Assembly (NCBI RefSeq): GCF_025602895.1
Contig: NW_026516362.1
Location: 25,141-89,140 of the forward strand
Source: Polychytrium aggregatum
Lineage: Eukaryota; Chytridiomycota; Chytridiomycetes; Polychytriales
Direction: 5' to 3'
DNA: 64,000 nt
Below the pieces are notes generated by a model. It was given only the letters and a program-made list of their open reading frames with translations, made no database searches and had not been told where the DNA came from. The translations under genes were made by a program, and so were the position numbers. Shown here piece after piece: positions 29,189 to 40,900 of this stretch; position 1 is the stretch's first letter; each line of letters starts with the position of its first letter.

Positions 29189-29497
29189 TGTAACGTCCAC
29201 TACTGGGACGTTGGGGCAAGACGGGGAGGGAGGGGGTACAAGACAAGACAGGACGGGGCAGAACAGGGCGGTGCTAGGCTACTCTAGCGGACGGGTGAGC
29301 TCGGGGAGCACTTACGTTTATTCACGATAAAACCGAACTCCAGACAAACGGGGGGAACGGGGGCAACCCGCAGGTATACCCTGCGGTGGCCTGCCTGCGG
29401 TGCGTGAAAACGCAAAGCGCAGCACAGGTCACGACCCACTGCGCCGCGCAGTACGCGCAGTACGCGCAGCACAGCGTCGGAGATACCATCTCCTACA
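29189..29497 (-). repeat. C3 3' LTR (309 bp)
   Basis: On + TGTAACGTCC...CTCCTACA. Followed by CTCCCACACTTAAG, the complement of the short purine-rich tract after the pol stop. Confidence 0.96.
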
Positions 29498-29506
29498 CTC
29501 CCACAC

Positions 29507-32500
29507 TTAAGAAGGCTTCCTGCGAGGAGCCCTGCGTGTGCTCTTTATTTGGGGCTCCTCGAGGTGTTTACCGTATTTACTCAGCTCCTCGGGTGCATGG
29601 GACAAGTCCTCCAGTGTTTGCCATGTGTTGCCCGAGTGTGGGTAACCAACCCACTTGACATAAAACCGAAGTGACCCATCAGCCACTTTCTTGTGCCTCA
29701 CGATCCTTTCGACTTCATATTCTTGAGTATAGTATTGTCCGAGGTCGTCTTCCAGTGGTGCGTCGTCCGGGACACCTTCGTCGGCGTCGGGGAACTGTGC
29801 TGGACTGCGGGTCGTGTGGCGACGCAGCTTGGACACATGGAAGACAGGATGGAGCTTGCTTCCAGGTGGCAAGTCCAACAGGTAGTTGAGGGGACTGGGT
29901 CGGGCCGCTATCTTGAACGGTCCTCGGTACTTGGGCAACAACTTCTTTGACTGGGCTTCGGGGACCTTGATGTTGTCGGCGTCCAGGTAGACAAGGTCTC
30001 CAACTTCAAAGGAGACATCCTGGTGTCGGCGGTCGTAGTACTTCGCCATCACTTGTTGCGCATCCGTGAGCGCGTCGGCGATCATCTTGTGTCGGACTTG
30101 ATGATCTTTGACAAAGGCACTTGGTTTGGGAGGCAATCCAGCCGTGGACTCGGTCAGTGTCAAGGAGGTGGGAACATCAGGCTGGAATCCGTAGAGCGCC
30201 TCAAAGGGGCTCAAGCCAGTTGTGCTCGACTTGGCGGTGTTGTATGCAAACTCTGCATGACTCAGCTGTATGTCCCAGTCGTCTTGGCTGGTCGAGGCGT
30301 ATGTCCTCAGGTATTGCTCGAGGGTGCGGATCGTCCGCTCGGACTGTCCATCCGTTTGTTGGTGGTGCGAGGTTGACATGTTCAGCTTGGTGCCGAGATG
30401 GTCGAACAGACTTGTCCAAAACAAGGAGGTGAATCGGGGGTCTCGATCACTGACGATGGACTTTGGGAGGCCGTGGTGCTTGAACACATGCTTGAAGAAC
30501 AGCAGTGCAAGGTCAGGCGCGGAGCATGTCGTCTGGCACGGCACAAAGTGTGCCATCTTGCTGAACCTGTCGACAAAGACAGCGATTGCATCGTGGTCCA
30601 ACTTGGTCGTCGGTAGATGCGTGATGAGATCCATGGACATGCTGGTCCAGGGGCGGTCGGGAACAGGCAGGGGTTGCAGCAATCCTTGCTCTCGGGTCGT
30701 GCGTGACTTGACCATCTTGCAGGTATGGCAGGACTCGATGTACTTCTCGACGGTGCGCTTCATTCCAGGCCAGTATGCGACTTTGGCCAGTCGGTCGTAT
30801 GTCTTCTCGACTCCAAAGTGTCCAGCGAGGGGCGAGTCGTGGACCTCTTGGAGCAACTTGGTCTTCAACGACGGAATGTCCGGCACACAGACACGGCTGT
30901 CCTTCTTCAGGAGGAGCAGGCCATCACGCACTGTGTACTCGGATGATTCGTCGTCCTTGGGGAGCTTAGACACCTTTCGGAACAGTTCTCCGAACTGTTT
31001 GTCGTTGGCGATGTTGTCTCGGACAACATCCAGCATCGTGTTGTCGACACTGACAGTCGACTCGTACAGTGACGCCAATTGGTAGTCGGGGCGTCGGGAC
31101 AGTGCGTCAGGCACCACATTGAGTTTGCCTTTCTGGTATACAACCTCGTAGTTGTACTCGGCGAGGAACTCCATCCATCGCGCTTGGCGTCGGCTCAGGT
31201 TCTTCTTGGTGTCGAGGTAACGCAGTGACTGGTGGTCCGTCACAATCTTGAAGGGCTTGGCGGTACCGTGGAGGTACACTCGGAACTTCTGCAGCGCGTA
31301 GATGATCGCAAGCTGCTCCTTCTCGTGCACGGGATAGTTGATCTCGTGTTGGGACAGTTTGCGCGACTCGAAGGCAACGGGCCTTCCCTCCTGCATCAAA
31401 ACAGCTCCCACCGCAAAGTCGGAGGCGTCGGTGTGCACGGAGACATCCGTGTTCGGGTCGAACACAGCGAGGACAGGAGCGTTCGTCAAGGCGTGCTTGA
31501 GGGTCTCGAACGCTTGGCGTTGTGGGTGGTCCCACACGAAGGGGCACTCTTTGCGGAGTAGGTCTGTGAGTGGACCGGCAGTGCGCGCCAGATCGGGGAT
31601 GAATCGGCGGTAGTAGTTGACGAGACCGAGAAACGACTGCACGTCAGAGACGCATGCGAGCGGCGGCCACTCGACCACAGACTTGACCTTGGCGGGGTCG
31701 ACTTCGATTCCTCTTCCTGAGACAACGTGTCCCAGGAACGGGACTTGATTCTTGAAGAACTCACACTTGGACAGTTTGGCATACAACTTGTGCTCGCGTA
31801 GCTTGGCCAGCACGCGGGCGACATGACCTTCATGGGTCGCTTCATCCTTGCTGTACACAAGGATATCATCCAGGTACACGATGACAGAGTTGTCGAGCTC
31901 TTGGCGGAACACATCGTTCATCAGCTGCATGAACGTGGCAGGTGCGTTCGTCAATCCGAACGGCAGCACTAGGAACTCGTACAGTCCGTAGCGAGTCCTG
32001 AAGGCGGTCTTGTGGACATCATCCTCGTGGATGCGGATCTGATGGTAGCCTGAGCGGAGGTCTATCTTGCTAAAGACCTTTGCTCCACTCAGACGATCCA
32101 TCAACTCGTCGATCCTGGGCAACGGGTAGGTGTTCTTGATGGTCTGTTTGTTTAGTGCGCGATAGTCGACGCACATCCTGAGATCACCTTCTTTCTTCTT
32201 GACAAAGAGCACTGGTGCACCATACGGTGACTGGCTCGGGCGGATGAACCCATGGGCGAGGAGGTCATCCAACTGGCGCTTGAGTTCGTCCATCTCCGTC
32301 AGCGACAGTTGGTACGTCGGTCTTGACGGAGGCGACGAGCCTGGTTCGATGTCGATGCGATGATCGACGGTGCGTTGGGGTGGCAGGCATTGTGGCAACT
32401 GGTCGGGGAATACGTCCTTGTACTCGTCGAGCAGCTTGGTCACCACAGGCGGGGGACCGGGACCGGCTTGGTCGGTGTCGTCGACCTCACGCACGACACA

Positions 32501-33439
32501 GAGGAACGACGTGTCCTTCTTGATCAGCCTCTTGAATTGCATGGCTGAGAGGAGAGGTGGCATGTTGGGTGAGGCCATGCCCTGCAGGACAATGTCAGGG
32601 CCAACACGGACAGTGCGGCCTTTCCAGTCGACGACTGGAGTCGGCTCGGCACGAGCAAGCCAGCTCATGCCGAGGATGGCATCGAACTTGGTGTCGATCA
32701 CTTGGAACAACAGGACAGGATGGTACTTGGGATGGAGGGCCACTCGCAGGACCACTTGGTGTGTGCACTGCTGCACACGATCGTCTGCAAGCGCCACACT
32801 CATCGGCGACTTCTTCTTGGTTGCATGTATGTTGAGCTCCTGGAGCAAGCGTCTGCTGACAAAGTTGCAGCTTGCTCCAGAGTCCACCATCATTCGGACG
32901 GTGTGACCTTGGACGGTGGCAGGGAGGTACAGCAGGGACTCTTCATGGTCCTCCTGCACAGCCTCCTGCACCATGACTTGACTTGGGGGAACGGGCGACA
33001 CTTGGTCTTGGTTGGCTTCATCACGGCCACTCGGACATTTTGGATAGGGTTCGGCCATTGCGGGGGCCTGCGGCGTCAGCACGCCATTGCACACGACGTC
33101 CACGGCTTGCGGACACATGTCGGAAGCATCCGACACACACGACTTGACAGGGGTGAGGGCACAGGCGGTCCTGTCCCTCAAGGGTTCTTGATTTTCTTTT
33201 TTGTTTTGGTTTTCAATTTTGGTTTTCTCTTCACGTTCGTGGAGAGGCAGGCGGCTTGCGCCACCATGCACCTCTCGCACGACGCACAACACTTGGTTTG
33301 TTTCTCCTTCGGGGGAGGGGGCGAGGTGAACTTCCTCTGGAGACGCGTGGACTGCATTGAGCAATCCACGGCGTTGGTCTCCTACTAGGGCTCCAGAGCC
33401 ACCTAGTAGGGTCGGCCGTTTCCCGACTTCATGGGGCAC
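29507..33439 (-). CDS. pol: C3 Pol polyprotein
   Basis: 1310 codons from the GTG at 33439; in practice entered by -1 slippage at 33418-33424. Domains from 33439: Lys/Glu-rich spacer to about 150; protease [13 protein letters not shown] at about 183; RT with [17 protein letters not shown] and YLDD at about 522; RNase H starting [16 protein letters not shown] at about 667; integrase [18 protein letters not shown]...CHTCKMVK at about 866; core [21 protein letters not shown] and [10 protein letters not shown]; chromodomain [18 protein letters not shown] at about 1239. All expected catalytic residues are present. Basic tail [11 protein letters not shown]. Confidence 0.97.
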   Translation of the reverse strand: MPHEVGKRPTLLGGSGALVGDQRRGLLNAVHASPEEVHLAPSPEGETNQVLCVVREVHGGASRLPLHEREEKTKIENQNKKENQEPLRDRTACALTPVKSCVSDASDMCPQAVDVVCNGVLTPQAPAMAEPYPKCPSGRDEANQDQVSPVPPSQVMVQEAVQEDHEESLLYLPATVQGHTVRMMVDSGASCNFVSRRLLQELNIHATKKKSPMSVALADDRVQQCTHQVVLRVALHPKYHPVLLFQVIDTKFDAILGMSWLARAEPTPVVDWKGRTVRVGPDIVLQGMASPNMPPLLSAMQFKRLIKKDTSFLCVVREVDDTDQAGPGPPPVVTKLLDEYKDVFPDQLPQCLPPQRTVDHRIDIEPGSSPPSRPTYQLSLTEMDELKRQLDDLLAHGFIRPSQSPYGAPVLFVKKKEGDLRMCVDYRALNKQTIKNTYPLPRIDELMDRLSGAKVFSKIDLRSGYHQIRIHEDDVHKTAFRTRYGLYEFLVLPFGLTNAPATFMQLMNDVFRQELDNSVIVYLDDILVYSKDEATHEGHVARVLAKLREHKLYAKLSKCEFFKNQVPFLGHVVSGRGIEVDPAKVKSVVEWPPLACVSDVQSFLGLVNYYRRFIPDLARTAGPLTDLLRKECPFVWDHPQRQAFETLKHALTNAPVLAVFDPNTDVSVHTDASDFAVGAVLMQEGRPVAFESRKLSQHEINYPVHEKEQLAIIYALQKFRVYLHGTAKPFKIVTDHQSLRYLDTKKNLSRRQARWMEFLAEYNYEVVYQKGKLNVVPDALSRRPDYQLASLYESTVSVDNTMLDVVRDNIANDKQFGELFRKVSKLPKDDESSEYTVRDGLLLLKKDSRVCVPDIPSLKTKLLQEVHDSPLAGHFGVEKTYDRLAKVAYWPGMKRTVEKYIESCHTCKMVKSRTTREQGLLQPLPVPDRPWTSMSMDLITHLPTTKLDHDAIAVFVDRFSKMAHFVPCQTTCSAPDLALLFFKHVFKHHGLPKSIVSDRDPRFTSLFWTSLFDHLGTKLNMSTSHHQQTDGQSERTIRTLEQYLRTYASTSQDDWDIQLSHAEFAYNTAKSSTTGLSPFEALYGFQPDVPTSLTLTESTAGLPPKPSAFVKDHQVRHKMIADALTDAQQVMAKYYDRRHQDVSFEVGDLVYLDADNIKVPEAQSKKLLPKYRGPFKIAARPSPLNYLLDLPPGSKLHPVFHVSKLRRHTTRSPAQFPDADEGVPDDAPLEDDLGQYYTQEYEVERIVRHKKVADGSLRFYVKWVGYPHSGNTWQTLEDLSHAPEELSKYGKHLEEPQIKSTRRAPRRKPS
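33381..33424 (-). promoter_or_regulatory. C3 -1 frameshift signal (GGGAAAC, 7-nt spacer, 9-bp stem)
   Basis: On the - strand G GGA AAC occupies 33418-33424 in gag phase. The spacer is 33411-33417. Stem arms CCTACTAGG (33402-33410) and CCTAGTAGG (33381-33389) pair perfectly around a 12-nt loop. The gag stop TAG lies in the first arm. Slipping gives GGG AAA CGG in pol. Identical in C0, Cb, C1 and C2. Confidence 0.9.
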
Positions 33440-34224
33440 TCCTTGGCCTGGTGTCCCGGTCGGTGACAGAAGAAGCAGGAACCATGGCGGAGGTCCTCCT
33501 GCTTCTGTCTGTCCTTGGGGGAGACAGTGGCAGCTTGCTGGAACCGGGAGCGGGGAGGGCCACGAGCCTCCATGGCGTTGACGTCAACGTCCATGGGCTC
33601 AGGCATGGGTCTTGCGGGCGGGGCCGGGCGAGGCGGACGGGCTGGGACGTGATGAGACCGATGGCCGCCTGCCAGCTGCGGGTAGAACTGGCGGCCATGG
33701 TACTGGACGTTGTCGAGGTTCTCGGCAACGTCCATCATCACGTCCAGGGACTTGCGGGCATCAGGGTTGCTGGCGATGTACTCTCTGATCTTGGGCTTGA
33801 GGCCCTTCTGGAAGAGGTACATCGCATCAGCAGAGCCCAGCTCCTCAATCTGGGAGGAGAGGTCTTCAAACTCCTCGATGTAGCGGGTCACAGAACCACG
33901 CTGCACGAGAGAGTATAGCTTGTCACGGGCAATGAGTTCAGCATTGGGGCTGCCGAAGCGGCGACGGAGGCGGTCCTTGAAGTCGTCAAACACACCTTCG
34001 CTCTGCTCGTCGAACCCTTGGCGGCGGTACCAACGGTACGCCTGGTCCTTTAAGCAGAGCTTGGCGGCGACGATGTGGTGGGTGGGGGCGACTTGGGCAG
34101 CATCGAGGTAGTCCTCGAGTTGCTGCAGCCAGTCCTCCACCGAGGAGGAGCGGCTCTTCCCAGTAAACACTGGGGCACGGAAGGTCTTGAGGAAGGCTTC
34201 CGGAAGTGGGCGGGGGTTGCTCAT
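33403..34224 (-). CDS. gag: C3 Gag
   Basis: 273 residues from ATG 34224, ending GNGRPY. Gag core with [25 protein letters not shown] and [15 protein letters not shown]; Pro/Arg-rich linker; one CCHC knuckle [14 protein letters not shown] at the C-terminus. The leader between LTR and ATG is about 120 bp and begins with the tRNA-type primer site. Overlaps pol by the frameshift region only. Confidence 0.95.
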   Translation of the reverse strand: MSNPRPLPEAFLKTFRAPVFTGKSRSSSVEDWLQQLEDYLDAAQVAPTHHIVAAKLCLKDQAYRWYRRQGFDEQSEGVFDDFKDRLRRRFGSPNAELIARDKLYSLVQRGSVTRYIEEFEDLSSQIEELGSADAMYLFQKGLKPKIREYIASNPDARKSLDVMMDVAENLDNVQYHGRQFYPQLAGGHRSHHVPARPPRPAPPARPMPEPMDVDVNAMEARGPPRSRFQQAATVSPKDRQKQEDLRHGSCFFCHRPGHQAKECPMKSGNGRPY

Positions 34225-34346
34225 GGCAGGGGCAGGCTCCAGGGACAGAGAGGAGAGTCGGTCGGCAAGAGAGGCGGGATCCAGCTTGAGGATCTAGAAA
34301 GAGGACAAACAGGACGAAAACAAGACGAGGATTTCCGATGCTACCA

Positions 34347-34655
34347 TGTAACGTCCACTACTGGGACGTTGGGGCAAGACGGGGAGGGAGGGGGTACAAG
34401 ACAAGACAGGACGGGGCAGAACAGGGCGGTGCTAGGCTACTCTAGCGGACGGGTGAGCTCGGGGAGCACTTACGTTTATTCACGATAAAACCGAACTCCA
34501 GACAAACGGGGGGAACGGGGGCAACCCGCAGGTATACCCTGCGGTGGCCTGCCTGCGGTGCGTGAAAACGCAAAGCGCAGCACAGGTCACGACCCACTGC
34601 GCCGCGCAGTACGCGCAGTACGCGCAGCACAGCGTCGGAGATACCATCTCCTACA
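34347..34655 (-). repeat. C3 5' LTR (309 bp)
   Basis: Matches 29189-29497. On the - strand it is followed immediately by TGGTAGCATCGG, the primer site. Confidence 0.96.
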
Positions 34656-34660
34656 CTCTT

Positions 34661-36698
34661 TGTCGTGAGTGTCATAATTCACCTCGGCGGGACGGAATTG
34701 CCGAGAGTGAAAAGCAACGGGGTGAAGAGCGCCGTCAGGGTCAAACTGGGAAAGGACGGCACCCAGAGCAAAGTCAGAAGCATCGGGCTCGATGACAGCG
34801 GGTTTAGAGAAATCAAAGTATCGAAGAATAGGAGCGGAAGTGAAAGAACGTTTGAGAGAATCAAAAGCCTCTTGGGCCTCGGGAGACCAAGAGAAGGTGG
34901 AGGATTTGGTGGTGAGGGAAGTCAAAGGACGAGCAAGTGCAGAAAAGTCCATGACGAAGCGGCGATAAAAGTTTGCGAAACCAATAAAGACTTGGATGTC
35001 GCGAGCAGAAGAGGGAACAGGCCAAAGAGAAACGGCCTCGACCTTGGCAGGGTCCATTTTAATGCCATCGGCAGAAATGATCATGCCGAGAAAATCAACT
35101 TCGGAAAGGTCAAAAGAACACTTGGCCGGATTGACCTTAAGGGAGTGTTGACGAAGGCGAGAAAGAACAAGTTTAACATGCTCCTCATGCTCCTGGGGAT
35201 CTTTTGAGAAGATCAGGATGTCGTCAAGATAAATGACAACACAGACACCAAGGAGGTCCGAGAAGATGTCGTTCATAAAAAACTGGAAAGCAGCGGGGGC
35301 ATTCGAAAGACCAAAGGGGATAACGTTGTACTCAAATGAGCCAGATTTGCAAACAAAAGCAGTCTTCCACTCATCGCCCTTCTTGACACGAACCAAGTGG
35401 TAAGCATCAGGGAGGTCAAGGTGTGAGAAGACGCGGGCAGAAGAAAGTTTATCCAGAAGATCCTGGAAGAGGGGAAGAGGGTAGCGGTTCTTCTTCGTGA
35501 TGGCATTGAGGCCCCGGTAGTCGACGCAAAGGCGAAGACCACCATTGGGCTTCTTCACGAAGAAGCAGGGAGCACCAACGGGAGAAGAGGATTTGGAGAT
35601 CCAACCACGTGCGAGGGCGTTGGTCAGATACTCCGAAAGAGCAGATTCCTCGGCCGGGGACAAAGGATAGACTTTCCCCGGCTTTGGCAAACGAGGTTCC
35701 TTTCCATCCTCGGTCCGTACAAACTCAATGGACAAGTCATACGGACGATGAGGAGGCAAGGAAGAAGGAGGGTCAGACTTGAGGCTGAAAACGTCGCCAA
35801 ACTCATTGTATTTGAGTGGGACACCTCGAGAGTCGACAGGGGTGCCAGACTCGGCATACACCTTCGTCGTGAGCACGGACCTTATCGACACCGTAGGATA
35901 CGTCTCCGGCGAAGGAGGACGGATATCCATTTGGGCAGCGAAAATGTCGAGCTTGTCTTCCCGTGCAAGACGGAGAAGACTCGCCGCATTAACGAGCTCA
36001 ATGTCGGGCGAAGATAAAGCCGTTGGCTCTTCAGAAAGCGAAGCAGAGTCAAGGCGGGAAGAAAGGGAAGGCGAAGTGCCAAAGGAGGGAACCGGTGTAA
36101 GGGAAGGACCGGAGGGAGGAAGAGTCAAAGGCGAAGTGCCCGAAGGGGGAGGCGAATAGCCGGAAGGGGACGAAGTGTCCAAGGAAGAAGCAGAGACATC
36201 CGCGAGGATGTGTCCATCAGCAAGGCAAGAGGGATCGGCGAATGAAAGGGAGAGGGACTTCCAATTGACAACTGGATTGTGCAAGCGCATCCAGGGAAGA
36301 CCAAGAGTGATGGGAGTGGTGGAGAGTCGAGTCACAAGAAAAGAAATCGACTCGGTGTGGGAACCAATGGTCAGAGTCACAGGAACGGTTTGGAAACGAA
36401 TGAAACCGGCCGAGGAACCATCAGCAAGAGAAACGGAGTAAGGAGTAGAAAGAGGGATAAGAGAGAGTTTATGGAGATCCGCAAAGGCAGGATCAATGAG
36501 GGCAAGAGCGGTGCATCCATCATCAATAAAAACAGAAAGGGAGATGGAGACCGGGCCAGAAAGACTCATGACGACAAGGGTGGCCGGAAGAAGAAGTTTA
36601 TCGTCCGATAGTGACGAGTCAGAGGGGGAAGATGTTCGTATCGCCGAACAGACCACCTCGCTTACTTGCGAGGTGCTGCTCGGCTGTGGGCATTTCCC
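34661..36698 (-). pseudogene. pol: A3 Pol, N-terminal part (protease, RT, RNase H start)
   Basis: Entered by slippage at GGGAAAT (36692-36698 on - strand; hairpin arms 36668-36675 and 36654-36661). Protease with FIDDG, Ser/Pro-rich spacer, RT with VDYRGLN and YLDD, RNase H starting EPDASDFALGAVLSQ. Ends at the C3 insertion after NYDTHDKE. Frame open throughout; compared with A1 only scattered substitutions are seen. Confidence 0.93.
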
Positions 36699-37401
36699 GA
36701 GTTCCGTTTGACCAGAACCGGGCACTGCTGAACATCGCGACTGCCGGGACAAGACTTTTCCCCGCAGTACAAACAGAGACCCTGCTCACGACGTCGCTTT
36801 TTCTCGACGTCGGAGAGCTTAGCAGGGCGGACCGAGACAGAGTCAAGGTCCATGGGAGTGGGTGCAGAAGAGGAGGAAGAAGAAACATGCGCGGGAGAAT
36901 GGTGGTGATGGGGAGCAGAGCGAGAAGAAGGAGGAGGAGGCTGGGAACGGGAGGAGACCTTGAGACGATGAAGGGCATCGTCGTACTCGACCGCTGCCTT
37001 GATCAACTCGGGCAAGGAAGCGGGAGCGGGGCGGAGACCGATCAGGTGGAACTTGACCTCAGACTTCAAACCCTCCTTGAAGAAGTGCATCTTCGTGGGT
37101 TCATCGGTCTGGACGCGGGCGGCGAGCTGGACGAAGCGGGTGGCGAAGGCTTGGCAGGACTTGAGCTGGACCAAGCGCTTGAGGTCGTTCAAGGCCTTAT
37201 CTTGCGAGGAGGCCGTGTCCTCACCGAAGGTCGACTTGAGGGCAACTTCAAAGTCGGCGAAGGAGGCAGGGAAGCGGTTGGCCATGTAGAATGCGGCCTC
37301 GTACCACTTGAAAGCCTCACCGCGGAGGAAGGAGGTGGCGTAAAGGACCTTCTGGCGCTCGGGCGCGAAGAAGGCGGGATCGGCGAGGAAGACGAGGTGG
37401 C
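36662..37401 (-). pseudogene. gag: A3 Gag, C-terminal part (cut by F)
   Basis: Continues A3 Gag after F from the HLVFLADPAFFAPERQK region to the stop at 36662-36664. It contains the Gag core and the atypical knuckle CLYCGEKSC...QQC. Bases 37397-37401 (GTGGC) are the F target duplication. Without F, Gag would be intact. Confidence 0.93.
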
Positions 37402-37982
37402 TGTCAAGACTGGACAACGGGGCAAGCAGGGAAGTGCGCAAGAGTCCTAATACAAGACTCGAACGTAGGGAGAGGAGCGGGGACTGGACTGGGACACAGA
37501 GTGTCAAGTGTAAAGCCAAAGTTTTATTCTAGATCCAAGGCTTAGGATGCTTAAAATACAAAGTGGCAAGACGAAGGCAAAAGACAGAGGCTGGTCGGAG
37601 GGCTATTTATGCGAGCGCCAAGGATCGACGCTGCAGAGCGAGGGGGCAGGAGCGAAGCAGCGGCGGGGAGGACGAAGCAGCGAGCGAAGCAGGTGGCGGC
37701 CGTGACTCGGGATCCGTGAGTCAGCGGGCGTCAGTGGCGGCGGCATGGCGGCGCCAAGGCGTCAGGCGGCGTCGAGGCGGCGTCGTGGGCGTAACCCATG
37801 ACCAACAGCAAGGAAGCGGGAACGGAACACAGACAGCGCGCGTGCTGGCGGTAAGACAACAAGGCAGCACAGCGCGGGAAACAAACAAACAGAAGGAAGG
37901 GAAAGCGCTAAGGCAGGCAAACAGAAAGGAAAGGGCAAGGGTAAAGGAAGGAAGAGGGCAAAGGCAGAGGGTGTTCATGACA
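37402..37982 (-). repeat. F 3' LTR (581 bp)
   Basis: On + TGTCAAGACTGG...GTTCATGACA, with TGTCA/TGACA inverted ends. The pol stop TAG directly abuts its inner edge. Confidence 0.95.
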
Positions 37983-40900
37983 CTACCCCCCTCTCAAGGC
38001 CCGAGCTCCGAGAGGGCCAGGCTTCGAGGGATGAGAGGAGTGGTAGGCTGCGACAGGCTCCGGACAATGTGCAAGATTGCTGGCGGGCTCCCAGGTGCAG
38101 TCCATCACCGTGTAGCCACGCCAGTGCACAAGATACTGGAGCTTACCTCGGAACAGCCTGGAGTCCAGGATCTGTTCGACTTCCCATTCGTCGTGGCCGT
38201 CGACTTGGATGGGTGGAGGGGGCGGGATCGTTCGACCTGGGATCTTGTCGTCGGCGGCAGGCTCGAGCAGGGAGACGTGGAAGACAGGATGAATGCGCAT
38301 GGACGAGGGCAAGTCCAACTTGAAAGCGCGGGAACCGACTTGAGCGACGATCTTGAACGGCCCAAGCTTGGTGTGGTCGAGCTTGGCCGTGGGTCGCTGG
38401 GTCTTGATGTTCTTGGCGGAGAGCCAGACTCGGTCTCCAACCTTGAACGGAGGGGAAGGGGAGTGGCCGGGGTCGTAGAACTTGGCTTGGGAGTCCTGGG
38501 CAAGGGCGATGTTGAACTTGAGTTCATCGTGGAGGGAGTGAATGGCTCGGGCTTGATCGTCGGCGACGGAGGCATTCTTGGTGGTGCGGGGAAGGGCGAC
38601 GGAAAAACGAGGGTGGTAGCCGGTGTAGGCGAAGAAGGGAGAGCAGCCGAGGGTTGCTTGAGAGGTGTTGTTGTAGGTGAACTCGGCGTGAGGGAGAAGC
38701 TGGGCCCAGTCGTCTTGCTGGAAGTTGATGAAGCAGCGGAGGTACTGCTCGAGGATGGCGTTGACCCGCTCGGTCTGGCCGTCGGTCTGCGGGTGGAACG
38801 CAGTCGACATCTTGTGCTTGATCTTGAGGCGGGTCAGGACGGCTTGGAAGAACTTGGAGGCAAAGGTAGATCCTCGGTCTGAGACGATATCGTCTGGAAG
38901 ACCGTGCTTGGTGAAGACATGCTCGACAAACATCCGAGCAGTGTCCTCGGCGTTGGCCTCGTTGCTTGACGGGACGAAGTGGACCATCTTGGTGAAGCGG
39001 TCGACAAACACACAGATGGCTGTGTGTCCAGAGGATTCGGGGAGCTGGGTGATGAAGTCGACCGAGACTGAGGACCAAGGGCGATCGGGAACAGGGAGCG
39101 AAGCAAGGAGTCCGTATGGCTTGTGACGGGAGTGCTTGTTCCGCTGGCAGGTGTCGCATCCGGAGACATACTCCTTGATGTAGCGACGCATGGTCGGCCA
39201 GTGGAAGGTCCGGGAGACGAGCTCGAAGGTCTTGGCGACGCCGAAGTGGCCGGCGGTCGGCGAGTCGTGGCACTCGACGAGGATCTTGCGCTTGAGCTCG
39301 GGGACATCGGGGACGCAGACGAGACCTTCAAAGAGCAGAAGGTCGTTGTCGACGGAGTAGCCGGGACAGGAGGCAGGATTCTTGAGGACTTGGGACAGGA
39401 TCGGACCAAAGGTAGAGTCCTTCTTGAGGCTTGACTTGATGAGGACGGCGATATCCTCGGACTCGGGGGCAACGGGAACAGCTCGGAGGGCGGAAACGAA
39501 GAGTTTTGGTGGCAGCAGGGTCTGGGTGTTCGGGGAGCTACGGGAGTCACCCCCCTCCTTAGGGAACTTGTCCTTGCGGGAGAGGGCGTCGGCGGCATTG
39601 TTGAGGGTTCCGGGTCGATACCTGATGACAAAGTTGTAGTCGCCAAGGATCTCGGACCAACGGACTTGGCGACGGCTGAGGTTGCGGGAGGTCTGGAAGT
39701 ATTCGAGGTTCTTGTGGTCGGTGACGACCTCGGTGGCTTGGGAGGAGAACTCGAGGTAGTGTCTCCATTGCTTGAAGGCTGCGACGATGGCGAGAAGTTC
39801 CTTATCATAGATTTGATAATTCATTTCTGCATCGAGCAGCTTCCGGGAGTAGAAGGCCACGGGGTGCGGGAGGCCTTCGTCGTCGCGCTGACTGAGAACA
39901 GCGCCAAGAGCATAGTCAGATGCGTCGGCTTCGATGACGCACTGACGCTCGGGGTCGAAGTGGCGGAGGACAGGACCGGTGCTCAGGCATTCCTTAAGCT
40001 TTAGGAATGACGTTTGAGCCGAGGGGGACCAGGAGAACTTGATGTCCTTTTTCAGGAGGTCCGTCAGCGGGGTGGCGATCTTGGAGTAGTCCTTGACGAA
40101 CCGACGGTAGAAGTTCGCCAGGCCGAGGAAGACTTGGATGTCGTGGGCAGATCGGGGGATCTCCCACTCCTGGATGGCCTTGACCTTGTCGGGATCCATG
40201 GAGATTCCATCGGGCGAGATGATGAACCCGAGGAAGGCGACGGAGGACTGGTCGAACTCACACTTTTCAAGCTTGAGTGAGAGTCCGGCGTCTTGGAGCT
40301 TGGTCAGGACTTTCTTGACATGAGCCTCGTGCTCGGCAGGATCGGAGGAGTAGATGAGGATGTCGTCCAGGTAGACGACCACGAACTGGTCAAGGTATTC
40401 ACGGAGGACATCGTTGACGAAGGCTTGGAACGAGGCAGGAGCGTTGGTCAAGCCGAACGGCATGACGTTGTACTCGAAGTGGCCGTAGCGGCAGCGGAAG
40501 GCCGTCTTCCACTCTTCACCTTCAGCGATGCGCAAGAGGTTGTATGCGCCTCGCATGTCGAGCTTGGTGAAGATCTTGGCCTTACCGAGGTTGTCGAACG
40601 TCTCGGCAATCAGAGGAAGGGGACAGCGGTTCGGCACGGTGATCTTGTTCAGGGCCCGGTAGTCGACGCAGAGACGGAGGGAGCCATCCTTCTTCTTGAC
40701 GAACAGGACTGGGGCACCGGCAGGGGACTCGGAACGGCGGATGAAACCCTTGGACAAGTTCTCTTGGATGTAGGTGTGGAGGGCGTCCATCTCCGGCTTG
40801 GAGAGGTTGTAGACGGGCCCAAACGACGGAGACGCACCTTCGACCAACGGGATCGTGTGGTCGTAAGGGCGGTGCTGGGGGAGCTTGTCGGCCTCGGACT

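Larger units (their letters stand above)
29189..34655 (-). mobile_element. C3: complete, apparently intact family C chromovirus
   Basis: 5467 bp, flanked by CTCTT (29184-29188 and 34656-34660) in A3 pol. Both LTRs are 309 bp with no difference that I could see. Gag and the 1310-codon pol frame are uninterrupted. Good candidate for an autonomous element. Confidence 0.97.

Noticed and set aside
29189-34655. Regularly repeated blocks as a possible CRISPR or satellite array
   Set aside because: All long repeats are LTRs or whole elements with coding content and 5-bp duplications; no short spaced repeats.
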